Shown here in pieces: positions 9,708-18,040 of a stretch of DNA of 42,651 bases. How positions within the stretch are numbered: the first letter of the stretch is position 1; each line of letters opens with the position of its first letter. The stretch comes from Flavobacterium psychraerolatum. Its GTDB lineage: Bacteria > Bacteroidota > Bacteroidia > Flavobacteriales > Flavobacteriaceae. The stretch covers positions 1-42,651 of the forward strand of contig NZ_JAOQMX010000039.1 of NCBI RefSeq assembly GCF_025960985.1, in the 5' to 3' direction. The notes under the pieces were generated by a model, which was not told the origin of the DNA, did no database searches, and saw nothing but the letters and a program-made list of their open reading frames with translations. Position numbers and translations under genes: made by a program.

Positions 9708-9739
9708 AACCCTTGCTAATTAATTTATTGGCAAGGGTT
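9708..9739. terminator. Terminator after nrdA
   Basis: A 9-bp perfect stem (AACCCTTGC / GCAAGGGTT) with a 14-nt AT-only loop is followed by ATTTATAT. It starts 16 bp after the nrdA stop codon. Confidence 0.7.
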
Positions 9740-9819
9740 ATTTATATATCTTAAATAAAATTTAATCAATTCTTTTTTTAAAGATTTGGTTATATTTACT
9801 TGTGGGTGTAAAAAAAGAA

Positions 9820-9860
9820 ACGCCTCTATTGAGGCGTCGGACTAAAGATGCTATCTTTAG
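9820..9860 (+). repeat. Two consecutive small hairpins upstream of the NYN gene
   Basis: The first hairpin is ACGCCTC-TATT-GAGGCGT (9820-9837) and the second is CTAAAGAT-GCT-ATCTTTAG (9842-9860). Both stems are perfect. They lie 36 bp before the NYN start codon. They could be a terminator for upstream readthrough or 5'-leader structure; the sequence does not decide. Confidence 0.5.
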
Positions 9861-9895
9861 CGTTGTTTATGTTATGCAAATATAAGGAAAAAAAG

Positions 9896-10532
9896 ATGAG
9901 TGAAACAAGTGTTTTGGTAAAAAAAGAAAGAGTTATCGTTTACATCGATGGCTTTAACTTATATTTTGGGATGTTAGAAGCAGGATTTGATTACTGTAAA
10001 TGGTTAGATGTGATTCAGTTATCTAAAAATTTATTACAGCCTAATCAAGAATTGGTTGAGGTTAAATATTTTACAAGCAGAGTTAGTAATAATCCTGAAA
10101 AGCAAAAAAAGGCAAAACACATATATTGAAGCGCTTGAAGCTAGTGGTGTTAATATGTTTTTTGGTAATTATCAGTCAGATAAAATAGAATGTAAAAGAT
10201 GCAAAAATGTTTGGCCTAAATTTAATGAAAAGATGACTGACGTTAATATTGCAACGCAGATTTTAATCGATGCTTATCAGGACAATTATGATATGGCGAT
10301 GTTGATTTCAGGGGATAGCGATTTGGTTCCACCAATGATTGCTGTTCATGAAAACTTTAAAGACAAGAGAGTATTTGCTGCATTCCCACCAAGAAGACAC
10401 AATCAATCAGTCTCAATCGTTGCTAAAGGTTCGTTGACTATAGGAAGAAAAAAGCTTGTTGATAGTCAATTTCCATTGGAAGTTGCAAAAAGAGACGGAT
10501 TTATACTATCAAAACCAAATGATTGGTTTTGA
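9896..10532 (+). pseudogene. NYN (LabA/PIN-like) domain protein, frameshifted
   Basis: Two open frames together encode one NYN-domain protein of about 210 residues. The first frame has the start MSETSVLVKKERVIVYIDGFNLYFGM, containing the DGFNLY motif with the first catalytic Asp. The second has MTDVNIATQILIDAY and MLISGDSDLVPPM, the remaining acidic residues of this nuclease fold. They join at a run of seven A (10104-10110). Removing one A would give a continuous reading (...PEKQKRQNTYIEALEA). The ATG at 9896 has an AAGGAAAAAAAG ribosome site. NYN proteins are putative RNases. The break may be real decay, phase variation or a sequencing error. All catalytic motifs are intact, which argues against old decay. 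Confidence 0.8.
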
Positions 10533-10726
10533 TAGGAAGACTTGATTGTGCTTTTTTTTTCAACTATAATTTATTAATATAATTCCGGTTTTGTTCGTTT
10601 TAATAAAATGATAATTTTTCTTACATATGAAGCCATTCAGGATCTTGAAAAATAATTTCTTCATAAACTATCAGGGTAAAAAAAGGATACGCTTATTAAG
10701 TAAATTTAAATAGAATAAAATTCTAT

Positions 10727-11215
10727 TCAAGAAGCAATTCGTTCAAAAGCGATGTAATTAATGAGTTCACCTTTTTTGTTGAATTTTGGATAGGCTTCGA
10801 TCTCACATAGGTAAGTACTACCGTCTTTTTTGTAATTGATCAATACTTCTTTGAACGGTAAGTTGTTTTGAAGTGCGACTTTTATTTTTTGTCTACTTAC
10901 TGTAGAAGTCAATTCGCCTTGGAACATTTTTGGTGTTTTACCAATTATTTCGTGTGCTTGATAACCATTCATTTGATGTATACCATTGCTCGCAAAAACA
11001 ATTTGTTGCTTTGAGTTGGTGATCAAAATCTGTGTTTCTGCATTTGAAGCGATGGCACTGAAATCAACTTTGGATTTCCAATGTTTTTGAATGGAAACAA
11101 ATTTGTTGATTTCATTGGTATGGCTAGCAAAAAACTCCCATGAAAGTAGGGGTAAATGTAGAATTCGTAAACTGTTGCTATATTTGACTAAAGCTTTATC
11201 ATATTCAGGTGTCAT
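10727..11215 (-). CDS. Single PAS-domain protein, LOV-like without photoactive Cys
   Basis: This is a 162-residue protein from the ATG at 11215 (the TTG at 11221 is less likely). The N-terminal ~55 residues are unassigned and helical. A PAS domain follows: TQILITNSKQQIVFASNGIHQMNGY, then GKTPKMFQG, then KKDGSTYLCEIEAYPKFNKKGEL with a closing IAFERIAS strand. The layout resembles LOV flavin photosensors, whose hallmark is GxNCRFLQG. Here the Cys position is Pro (residue 95), so no flavin-cysteinyl adduct can form. There is no output domain. A role as a stand-alone sensor or dimer partner is inferred. Confidence 0.75.
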   Translation of the reverse strand: MTPEYDKALVKYSNSLRILHLPLLSWEFFASHTNEINKFVSIQKHWKSKVDFSAIASNAETQILITNSKQQIVFASNGIHQMNGYQAHEIIGKTPKMFQGELTSTVSRQKIKVALQNNLPFKEVLINYKKDGSTYLCEIEAYPKFNKKGELINYIAFERIAS

Positions 11216-11221
11216 GGTCAA

Positions 11222-11650
11222 ACATTTAAAAATTAAACTTAAATTTCAATCTTTTAAATAGTAGCATTGTAACTCAAATTTTTTTTTTCGAAAAGTAATC
11301 TACTATTGAAGGTCAAATTTAGGTATTTAATAGAAATAAACTTAGTTCTCTTTTAAACTTTAACTTCCGTTTAAAGTTGCTATGTTTGAATTAATGAAGT
11401 GTCAGTAGTTGATTATCAGCCTATTTTTGTGGTTGTGTTCTCAAAAATCAGGAAAGCCATATCCAAGCTCAGGGAGAAGTTATGAAACATAATTAGTAAA
11501 AAACAGTTAAGATTATTTGTTATTAATGGATAAATCAAGGCGTATTCTGGGTAATATTACACTGTTAATATACCTTCTTTAATCTTAAAATTGACGCTTC
11601 AATACTGCTACACTTGTGGTGAGTAGCGTTCTACTAATAAATTCAGAATT
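11222..11650 (+). promoter_or_regulatory. 429-bp intergenic region upstream of the GH82-like gene
   Basis: No gene is seen. An imperfect inverted repeat (AACTTTAAC at 11356-11364, GTTTAAAGTT at 11369-11378) is followed after 2 bp by TATGTTTG (11381-11388), a TAnnTTTG match. This pairing looks like an operator over a promoter reading right. That would give the downstream gene a leader of about 260 nt with no structure I can name. I see no clear promoter for the leftward PAS gene. Confidence 0.4.
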
Positions 11651-12991
11651 ATGATGAAAAAGAATAGTACTTTTCTAATGTTGTTAATGGGGACTATGAT
11701 GGTTTCTACCATTGGAGGTTGTCAATCGACCAAGAAAGCGTCTGAGGTTACGCAAGTCGGGATAGAGCAAAATTTAGTTCCTGCTATTTTTAAAGTTGCG
11801 GGTGTAGGATATCAAGGTCCAAGCCAAAAGGAAATTGATAAATTGCCGGTTTTCACCGTAAACCCAACAGAAAATGCGACCAAAACGATTAATAAAGCCA
11901 TTCTTGAAGCGAGCAAATCAAAAAATGGAGGAAGAGTCGTTTTGAATCCAGGGAGGTACGTAGTCGATGGATTGGTTTTAAAATCAAATGTGCATATGCT
12001 TTTGAGAGCAGGCGTTCTGCTTAGGGCTGATCAAGATGATGTGTCAAAACGAAATCAAGTCAAGCAAATCTTCGAAATTGGGACGGAGGAATCTCTGGAA
12101 AATGTTTCTATAATTGGAGAAGGAAAAGGAGATGCGAGAGCAAGAATTAAATACGTTCGTGAAAATAGTGATCCTAAAAAAGGAGGTTCGAGAGCATTCT
12201 CAATAGGTAGAGTCCAAAATTTATTTATTCAGAATGTCGTAATTGATGACGAACAAACTCGTTTTTCTGGTGTGGCATTTACATTCAAAAAAGGAGATAA
12301 TAGCAAAGACGGTTGCGCAACAAACGTAACGGTAGATAATGTTGAGCAAATCAATGCATCGTATGGTTACGGGTTGATTCAGGCCAACACGGGGTCCAAT
12401 ATGTTGCTTTCAAATCTTGTGTGTAGCGGTGGTGTAGCAGCGCGTATTGAAACGGATAACCGTGGACGCGAAGCTCAAATTAAAGTTGGGGTTGATAATA
12501 TTCGAATAGAAAATGTGACGAGTATCAAAGGGAAATGTGCAGTATATTTCAAACCTCACAATTTAGTTAGTGGTACTGTGACTGTGGATGGAGCACATTC
12601 GATAGGATCACAACTTTGTATCGAAATTAGAGATGGCCGAGAGGGTGGACGCTTCGCAGCTGATTCATGGATTAAGAATGTTACAGCTGTGTACACGCTG
12701 GATGCACCGGTACATTTTTCTGGAAAAAGTAGTATTCCAAATTGTTTACTGTCTTATTTTAAAGACGATATAAAGGTAGATGCAGAAAACAAAGGTGTTC
12801 GACAAGGCCCGTCAATTGCGGTAATTGGTGACTATGTGGGGCAAATTAAAATTGATAAAGCTTCGGTTTCGGCTTCTGTACCTGCACAGACAGAACCAGC
12901 AAATACAGTTGCTGCAAGAGTATTAATTGTTACAAAAGATGCTTATCGAGGCAAAGATGCAGATAAGCAGTGCGGGGAAAAAGCGTATTAA
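11651..12991 (+). CDS. GH82 iota-carrageenase-like beta-helix lipoprotein
   Basis: This 446-residue protein starts at ATG 11651 or 11654. A signal peptide ends in the lipobox IGGC (Cys24), so it should be a lipoprotein. The body is right-handed beta-helix in style: GGRVVLNPGRYVVDGLVLKS, then repeated N-V-x-I/V-x-N turns. Gln244, Glu267, Asp269 and His303 stand at spacings of 23, 2 and 36 (from Glu267 to His303). These equal the spacings I recall for Gln222, Glu245, Asp247 and His281 of Alteromonas fortis iota-carrageenase (family GH82). This supports a GH82-type fold and active site; the actual polysaccharide is unproven. It stands alone, with no sulfatase, SusC or SusD neighbours. A GH28-type or other beta-helix hydrolase is the alternative. 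Confidence 0.6.
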   Translation: MMKKNSTFLMLLMGTMMVSTIGGCQSTKKASEVTQVGIEQNLVPAIFKVAGVGYQGPSQKEIDKLPVFTVNPTENATKTINKAILEASKSKNGGRVVLNPGRYVVDGLVLKSNVHMLLRAGVLLRADQDDVSKRNQVKQIFEIGTEESLENVSIIGEGKGDARARIKYVRENSDPKKGGSRAFSIGRVQNLFIQNVVIDDEQTRFSGVAFTFKKGDNSKDGCATNVTVDNVEQINASYGYGLIQANTGSNMLLSNLVCSGGVAARIETDNRGREAQIKVGVDNIRIENVTSIKGKCAVYFKPHNLVSGTVTVDGAHSIGSQLCIEIRDGREGGRFAADSWIKNVTAVYTLDAPVHFSGKSSIPNCLLSYFKDDIKVDAENKGVRQGPSIAVIGDYVGQIKIDKASVSASVPAQTEPANTVAARVLIVTKDAYRGKDADKQCGEKAY

Positions 12992-13060
12992 ATATCCTGT
13001 ACAGTTAGTGAGCTGGCTGTTTATAGCTAGTATGTTAATTTTTTAAAAACTAATCCAATT

Positions 13061-13100
13061 ATAAATGCCCTTTTCAAATTGATTTGAAAGGGGCATTTAT
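13061..13100. terminator. Terminator between the GH82-like gene and metE
   Basis: A long hairpin, ATAAATGCCC plus TTTCAAAT paired with ATTTGAAA plus GGGCATTTAT, has only a TG loop and one bulge. It lies between convergent genes and can serve both. Confidence 0.7.
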
Positions 13101-13180
13101 GTGTAATACAACAATTACTTTATATTTGTAAAAGAAAGTTGAAGTAATAAGTCACATTGTTTAATTCTAGGGTTTTGAAA

Positions 13181-15499
13181 TTAAACCACTTCTAGTGCAG
13201 CTACTCTCATTTTTTGAGCTGCTTTCACCATTTCGATCAATGCTTTTTTAGTTTCATCCCAATGACGGGTTTTCAAACCACAATCGGGGTTTACCCACAA
13301 TTGTTTTATAGGAATTACGGATGCTGCTTTTTCTAATAAGTTCACCATTTCGTCATTTGATGGCACTCTTGGGGAGTGAATGTCATAAACTCCAGGGCCA
13401 ATTTCGTTAGGATATTTAAAGTCGGCAAATGCATCTAACAATTCCATCTGCGAGCGTGAACATTCAATTGTAATCACATCGGCATCCATGTCGGCAATGT
13501 TTTGAATAATATCGTTGAATTCACTGTAGCACATGTGCGTGTGTATTTGCGTGTCATCAGCCACGCCGCTAGCCGAAATTCTAAATGCTTTAATAGCCCA
13601 ATCCAAGTAATTAGCCCATTCCTCTTTTTGCAATGGCAGTCCTTCACGGATAGCGGGTTCATCAATTTGAATGATTTTGATTCCTGCTTTTTCCAAATCT
13701 ACTACTTCATCACGTATCGCAAGTGCAATTTGTGTGCAGGTAGTTGAGCGCGGTTGATCGTCACGTACAAACGACCATTGTAAGATAGTAACGGGTCCGG
13801 TTAGCATTCCTTTTACCCATTTTGGAGTAAGGGATTGTGCATATTCTGCCCATTTTACGGTCATTGGACTAGGACGGGAAACATCACCGTAGATAACGGG
13901 TGGTTTTACACAACGACTTCCGTAACTCTGTACCCAACCATTTTTGGTAAAGGCAAAACCTGCTAGTTGTTCGCCAAAATATTCCACCATGTCATTGCGC
14001 TCAAATTCACCATGAACCAAAACATCAATTCCCGATTGCTCTTGAAAACGAATCGTTTCTTCGGTTTCTTTCTTCAGTAAGGCATCATATTCTTTGGTCG
14101 ATAAATCTCCTTTTTTGAATTTAGCTCTCCAGCTTCTCACTTCTGGGGTTTGTGGGAATGATCCGATGGTTGTCGTTGGGAATAAGGGTAGCTGTAGGGA
14201 TTTTGCTTGTTGAATACTACGTACAGCAAAAGGATTATTTCTTTTAGAATCATTTTCTTCAATAGAGGCAACTCTATTTTTTACAGCGTCATTATGAATG
14301 ATAGTAGCCGTTTTGCGCTTTTCGTTTGCGACTGTGTTTGCTTCAAACTGCGCTTGATCGTACTCGGTAATTTCATTAGTTGCTAAATTTCGAAGCACTA
14401 CAACTTCTTCAATTTTCTGTTTAGCAAATGCCAACCACTGTTTTACTTCCGTACTTAAATTTTCTTCATTAGTTTCTAAATCCAAATCGCAAGGAGAATG
14501 AATCAAGGAACAAGAAGTTCCAATTAAAACACGATCAGTTCCCAAAGCATCAATTGCTTTTTGAATGAGTTGTAACGATTTTTTGAAATCATTTTTCCAA
14601 ATATTTCGACCATCCACAACACCCAATGATATTTTTGTATTAGGTGCTAATAAATTCGATTCTAAAATATCATCCAATTGTAACGGACAACGAACCAAGT
14701 CCAGATGGAAGGTGTCAACAGGCAGTGATAAAGCAGTTTCTATATTATTGCCAAAACAATCAAAATAATTGGCCAATTGAATTTTGAGAGTTGGAAATTG
14801 TTTGTGAATTTGATTGTAGGTTTTTACAATAGCCGCGCGTTCTAGATCAGTAAGATTAAGTGCCAAAAAGGGTTCGTCAAACTGAATTTCACTTGCACCT
14901 TCGCATTGTAATTTGGTTATAATTTCAAAATATACAGGAAGTAATTTGTCTAGAAGATCAATTCGATGAAAGTCAGCTTCTTTTTCTTTACCTAATAATA
15001 AGTACGAAACTGGTCCAATCAAAACCGGTTTTGATGTGATTCCGATGGTTTTTGCTTCTTTAAATTCGTCGACTACTTTTTCAGAAAATAAATAAAATTT
15101 TTGGTTTTTTGTAAATTCAGGAACAATATAATGGTAATTGGTATCAAACCATTTGGTCATTTCCATAGCTACTACATCTTGGTCGTTTTTTTGAGCTCCT
15201 CTAGCCATTGCAAAATACAAGTCTAAAAACGAATTAGTTTCCGCAAATTCATGGTAGCGCTCAGGAATAGCACCTACAGTCAAACTCAAATCCAATACTT
15301 GATCATAGAATGAAAAGTCATTTGACGGAATAAAATCGATTCCTATTGCAGCTTGTAGTTTCCAGTTTTCTAGACGAATTTTTTCACCAGTTTTCAATAA
15401 AGCCTCTGTCGTAATTTTTCCTGCCCAGTATAATTCGTTAGCTTTTTTTAATTCTCTGTTGCTTCCGATACGTGGGTAACCTAGATTATTTGTTTTCAT
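13181..15499 (-). CDS. metE: Cobalamin-independent methionine synthase
   Basis: This 772-residue protein transfers a methyl group from 5-methyltetrahydropteroyl-triglutamate to homocysteine, the last step of methionine synthesis, in the cytosol. Both duplicated barrels are present. The N-terminal half starts NNLGYPRIGSNRELKKA, and the C-terminal half has LPLFPTTTIGSFPQTPEVR. Zinc ligands are visible in IHTHMCYSEF (His and Cys) and WVNPDCGLKTRHW (Cys). The length fits the family (about 750-780). It is transcribed divergently from an Lrp/AsnC regulator, with a TACCTTTG box flanked by palindromes between them, so control by that regulator is likely. Confidence 0.97.
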   Translation of the reverse strand: MKTNNLGYPRIGSNRELKKANELYWAGKITTEALLKTGEKIRLENWKLQAAIGIDFIPSNDFSFYDQVLDLSLTVGAIPERYHEFAETNSFLDLYFAMARGAQKNDQDVVAMEMTKWFDTNYHYIVPEFTKNQKFYLFSEKVVDEFKEAKTIGITSKPVLIGPVSYLLLGKEKEADFHRIDLLDKLLPVYFEIITKLQCEGASEIQFDEPFLALNLTDLERAAIVKTYNQIHKQFPTLKIQLANYFDCFGNNIETALSLPVDTFHLDLVRCPLQLDDILESNLLAPNTKISLGVVDGRNIWKNDFKKSLQLIQKAIDALGTDRVLIGTSCSLIHSPCDLDLETNEENLSTEVKQWLAFAKQKIEEVVVLRNLATNEITEYDQAQFEANTVANEKRKTATIIHNDAVKNRVASIEENDSKRNNPFAVRSIQQAKSLQLPLFPTTTIGSFPQTPEVRSWRAKFKKGDLSTKEYDALLKKETEETIRFQEQSGIDVLVHGEFERNDMVEYFGEQLAGFAFTKNGWVQSYGSRCVKPPVIYGDVSRPSPMTVKWAEYAQSLTPKWVKGMLTGPVTILQWSFVRDDQPRSTTCTQIALAIRDEVVDLEKAGIKIIQIDEPAIREGLPLQKEEWANYLDWAIKAFRISASGVADDTQIHTHMCYSEFNDIIQNIADMDADVITIECSRSQMELLDAFADFKYPNEIGPGVYDIHSPRVPSNDEMVNLLEKAASVIPIKQLWVNPDCGLKTRHWDETKKALIEMVKAAQKMRVAALEVV

Positions 15500-15517
15500 T
15501 AAAGTAGAATTTATTTT

Positions 15518-15560
15518 TAGTATTTTTTACTATACAAAGGTATATACTTAGTAAATACTA
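15518..15560. promoter_or_regulatory. metE promoter box flanked by two TAGTA/TACTA palindromes
   Basis: TAGTA-N5-TACTA (15518-15532) and TAGTA-AA-TACTA (15549-15560) flank CAAAGGTA (15535-15542), which reads TACCTTTG on the minus strand and is the metE -7 box. A further AGTATTTA half-site lies at about 15571. Repeated AT-rich palindromes across a promoter are typical of Lrp/AsnC binding, and the adjacent lrp-type gene is the obvious candidate regulator. Binding is inferred. Confidence 0.55.
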
Positions 15561-15666
15561 CTAAAATTTAAGTATTTATTGCGTAAATTGAACTGAAAAA
15601 ATGTAATTTTGTAGTTTTTATTTCTAATTCATTTCGAATAAGCTAACCTTTGCAGTAATTAATCCT

Positions 15667-16128
15667 ATGGAAAATCTAGATGCCATCGATATTCAGATTC
15701 TAAAACGCCTCCAGACCAACTCAGATATCAACATAAAAGAGCTTGCAAGCGAATTATTCCTGACTTCCACACCTGTATATGAACGTATCAAGCGCTTGGA
15801 GCGTGACGGATATATCATGAAATATGTCGCCTTATTGGATAAAAAGAAGTTGAAATTGGGTATGACCGTTTTTTGCAACGTCCGTTTGAAGGAGCACGCA
15901 AAAAATGTAGGAGCCAATTTTGTGAAAGATATTGTAGCACTGCCGGAAATTATAGAGTGTTATAACATTGCAGGGGATTATGACTTTATGCTCAAAATTC
16001 TAGTTGAAGATGTGGCGAGCTATCAAAACTTTGTCATGCACAAACTATCGACAATTGAGAATATTGGGAATACGCAAACCATTTTTGTAATGGGCGAAAT
16101 TAAAAATAGTACTGCTTTGCATTTTTAA
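15667..16128 (+). CDS. Lrp/AsnC family transcriptional regulator
   Basis: This 153-residue protein has an N-terminal helix-turn-helix (LDAIDIQILKRLQTNSDINI ... STPVYERIKRLERDGYI, about residues 4-52). A RAM/AsnC ligand-binding alpha-beta domain follows (residues 65-150, with GDYDFMLKILVEDVASYQNF). Such proteins form dimers to octamers and sense amino acids. It is divergent from metE across 167 bp holding paired palindromes, so it probably senses methionine or a related amino acid and controls metE and itself. That assignment comes from context and is not visible in the protein. Confidence 0.9.
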   Translation: MENLDAIDIQILKRLQTNSDINIKELASELFLTSTPVYERIKRLERDGYIMKYVALLDKKKLKLGMTVFCNVRLKEHAKNVGANFVKDIVALPEIIECYNIAGDYDFMLKILVEDVASYQNFVMHKLSTIENIGNTQTIFVMGEIKNSTALHF

Positions 16129-16146
16129 TTTTTTCGAAAAAAAAGC

Positions 16147-16198
16147 CCTGTATTTTACAAAGTCCATTGTTAAATGGGAATACTTCATAAAATACAGG
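16147..16198. terminator. Hairpin between convergent genes
   Basis: The outer stem CCTGTATTTTA / TAAAATACAGG (11 bp, perfect) encloses a smaller stem CCATT-GTTA-AATGG. It lies between the ends of the Lrp-type gene and the leftward gene at 16226, with an A-run on the left suiting termination of the leftward transcript. Confidence 0.6.
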
Positions 16199-16225
16199 AC
16201 AGATTCATTTTAGAATAAAATACGA

Positions 16226-16960
16226 CTAAAGAGACAAAAACGGATTTTGACCGTTATTTATTTCTTCAATACTTTGGCCTGTTTTAATATTTTTCAATGT
16301 CAAATTAATGAGTCCTTTGTGGGTAGAGGCAATTTTAAGCGAATTGTTATAGGTATTCCAATCTTCCCACGACGTTTCGATTCCGCCTACAGGGATGATG
16401 CTTACCCACATGCGCCAGGCTGTAGGGACAAAATTTGCATCGACCAACCAAACGTAAGAATCACCAGGAGTGCTACCGCCAGAGGCATAAGTAACCATCA
16501 ATGCTTTTTGATTGTCTTGGAGCACAATGCTTCGTGTGGTACCGGGATCTCTTAACTTGAAAGGCGCAATAAGCCAAAAAGAATCATTGTTGAAATAATC
16601 ATTTGCTTTACTAATAAGTTCCGTTTTTTCTTCTCCTATTATTTCGATATCATTTTCAAATGCAATTCCTTCAAGGGTTGTGGTGTTAAAGACGGCTTTT
16701 TTGTCATTCCATTCCACTTGTACCAAATGCTGTTTTTTGTCCCAAAGGTATTTATGATCTCCCGCAAATTCAAAAGTCACGGCAGCGGTGCTGTCCCAAG
16801 CTTTTTGATTGATGGCAGTTTGTATTTTATCAGTAAAAAGTTCTGCTTCTTGACCAGTAACTCCTTTTGGTAATGGTTTCGAAATAAAGTAGCCATAACC
16901 AACAGAACAAAAGACAACAACCAATAGGACTAAGCCCAGTATCTTACCAATTTTTTTCAT
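16226..16960 (-). CDS. Membrane-anchored or secreted protein of unknown function
   Basis: This is a 244-residue protein from the ATG at 16960 (MKKIGKILGLVLLVVVFCSVGYGYF). The open frame continues upstream with another ATG at 16978 and poor sequence before it. One N-terminal hydrophobic helix (about residues 6-26) acts as anchor or signal. The rest is beta-rich and soluble: a GDHKYLWDKKQHLVQVEW segment, FWLIAPFKLRDPG, and a Trp-rich GIETSWEDWNTYNN. I do not recognise the family with confidence; the strand pattern recalls LolA-like or outer-membrane-lipoprotein-sorting folds, which is a guess. It lies downstream of the thiol operon but beyond a terminator hairpin, so it is probably a separate unit. 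Confidence 0.65.
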   Translation of the reverse strand: MKKIGKILGLVLLVVVFCSVGYGYFISKPLPKGVTGQEAELFTDKIQTAINQKAWDSTAAVTFEFAGDHKYLWDKKQHLVQVEWNDKKAVFNTTTLEGIAFENDIEIIGEEKTELISKANDYFNNDSFWLIAPFKLRDPGTTRSIVLQDNQKALMVTYASGGSTPGDSYVWLVDANFVPTAWRMWVSIIPVGGIETSWEDWNTYNNSLKIASTHKGLINLTLKNIKTGQSIEEINNGQNPFLSL

Positions 16961-17042
16961 TACATTTAGTTTTACCATATTCAAATACTGTACAAATTTA
17001 AGTAAATATGAGCAGTAATCACTAGTTATTTTATACAAGAAT

Positions 17043-17068
17043 GGGTTTTGCTTTTTATGGCAAAACCC
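17043..17068 (-). terminator. Terminator of the thiol/peroxide operon
   Basis: A perfect 9-bp stem GGGTTTTGC / GCAAAACCC with an 8-nt loop lies about 40 bp beyond the YHS gene stop codon, read leftward. Confidence 0.6.
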
Positions 17069-17109
17069 TTTCAGAATCAAATTAAATTAGTAAGCAATCG
17101 TGGTATTTA

Positions 17110-17571
17110 TTATTGAATTTTAGACCATTTAGTATCAATAGTTTTCAAATAAGTAGCTTCGTCTTTGTTCCAGATATCCAAAGTGTTTACTTGGCTTCCG
17201 TTAAAATCGCCGTTGAAAAACAAATATAGTTTGTTGTCTACTACTTTGAAAGTTTCTGGATTCATTGAAAATTTAGAATCTTTTGCAGCTACACCCCAAG
17301 CACAGTATCCAGCACAAGCAGGTAAGTATTTTTCAGGATTTGCTTTGAACGCTTTAGCATTTGCTTTCGAAACAAAACGGTATTCTGTTGCTCCAATTTT
17401 TTCTACAATCGCTTTGTTTCCTTTTACGGCTTTGTTCACAGTGTGATATGCTACAACATCGTAGCCACCAAGTGCCAATCCGTCTTTGTCGATTGGATCA
17501 ATTTGAGCCAATGCTGCGTTTGAGAATAAGGAGATGAATGCTACTACTAATGCGATTTTTAAATTTTTCAT
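17110..17571 (-). CDS. Secreted YHS-domain protein
   Basis: This 153-residue protein has a clear signal peptide (MKNLKIALVVAFISLFSNAALA-Q). A YHS-type core follows: LALGGYDVVAYHT, then EYRFVSKANAKAFKANPEKYLPACAGYCAWGV, whose Tyr-His-Thr and Cys residues may bind metal. Similar periplasmic YHS proteins occur in many Bacteroidetes and Proteobacteria without a proven role. It is the last gene of the operon with OsmC, thioredoxin and the AhpD-like protein, 36 bp after OsmC, pointing to redox or metal stress in the envelope. Confidence 0.85.
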   Translation of the reverse strand: MKNLKIALVVAFISLFSNAALAQIDPIDKDGLALGGYDVVAYHTVNKAVKGNKAIVEKIGATEYRFVSKANAKAFKANPEKYLPACAGYCAWGVAAKDSKFSMNPETFKVVDNKLYLFFNGDFNGSQVNTLDIWNKDEATYLKTIDTKWSKIQ

Positions 17572-17607
17572 GATATTTTTTTATAGGTTTATTTTTAAAT
17601 TGTATAA

Positions 17608-18036
17608 TTATGCTGTAACAGCTAACTCATTTGTTGCTTGAATGGGTTGAATGTCCCAATTCCCTTCGATCATGCGGTGTACATAACAAGCATCGGCTTG
17701 CTTAATTAATTCTGCTTTTTGTTCTTCACTTAGGTCACCTTCAATTTTGATCTTTCCGGTCACGGTTGTAGACAAAGAGCCATCGGTTCCGCGTTTAACA
17801 TTCAGTTCAAATTCACCATCCACATCATCGATGGTCCAATTGTTTTTGCGGGCAATGTAACGTACGGTTGCTACTTTGCACATTGCTAAGCTTGACAAAA
17901 TCAGATCTTCTGGAGAGAAACCAAGATCAGTTCCTTTGCTTGTCAAAGGTTCGTCACCAGTGATCGAATGTCTTCCGTTTGTGATAAAAGATTGGTACCC
18001 TGTTGGTAAATTCTTGATGTTTATTTTCTTGCCCAT
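17608..18036 (-). CDS. OsmC family (peroxiredoxin-like) protein
   Basis: This 142-residue protein belongs to the OsmC/Ohr fold that reduces organic hydroperoxides through two cysteines. Cys53 (SSLAMCKVATVRYIA) and Cys117 (KQADACYVHRMIEG) sit in the expected places. N-terminal HSITGDEPLTSKGTDLGFSP matches OsmC. It is cytosolic and would need a thiol reductant; the thioredoxin gene 4 bp upstream is the natural candidate. Confidence 0.9.
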   Translation of the reverse strand: MGKKINIKNLPTGYQSFITNGRHSITGDEPLTSKGTDLGFSPEDLILSSLAMCKVATVRYIARKNNWTIDDVDGEFELNVKRGTDGSLSTTVTGKIKIEGDLSEEQKAELIKQADACYVHRMIEGNWDIQPIQATNELAVTA

Positions 18037-18040
18037 TTTC

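Noticed and set aside
10104..10112. Programmed -1 frameshift (A-AAA-AAG, as in dnaX) in the NYN gene
   Set aside because: The heptamer is in phase, but the downstream frame is +1 (equivalently -2) relative to the upstream one, so a -1 slip would not produce the full protein.
11389..11650. Riboswitch in the long leader of the GH82-like gene
   Set aside because: No conserved core of SAM, cobalamin, TPP or other known classes could be found; the region lacks a convincing multi-stem fold.
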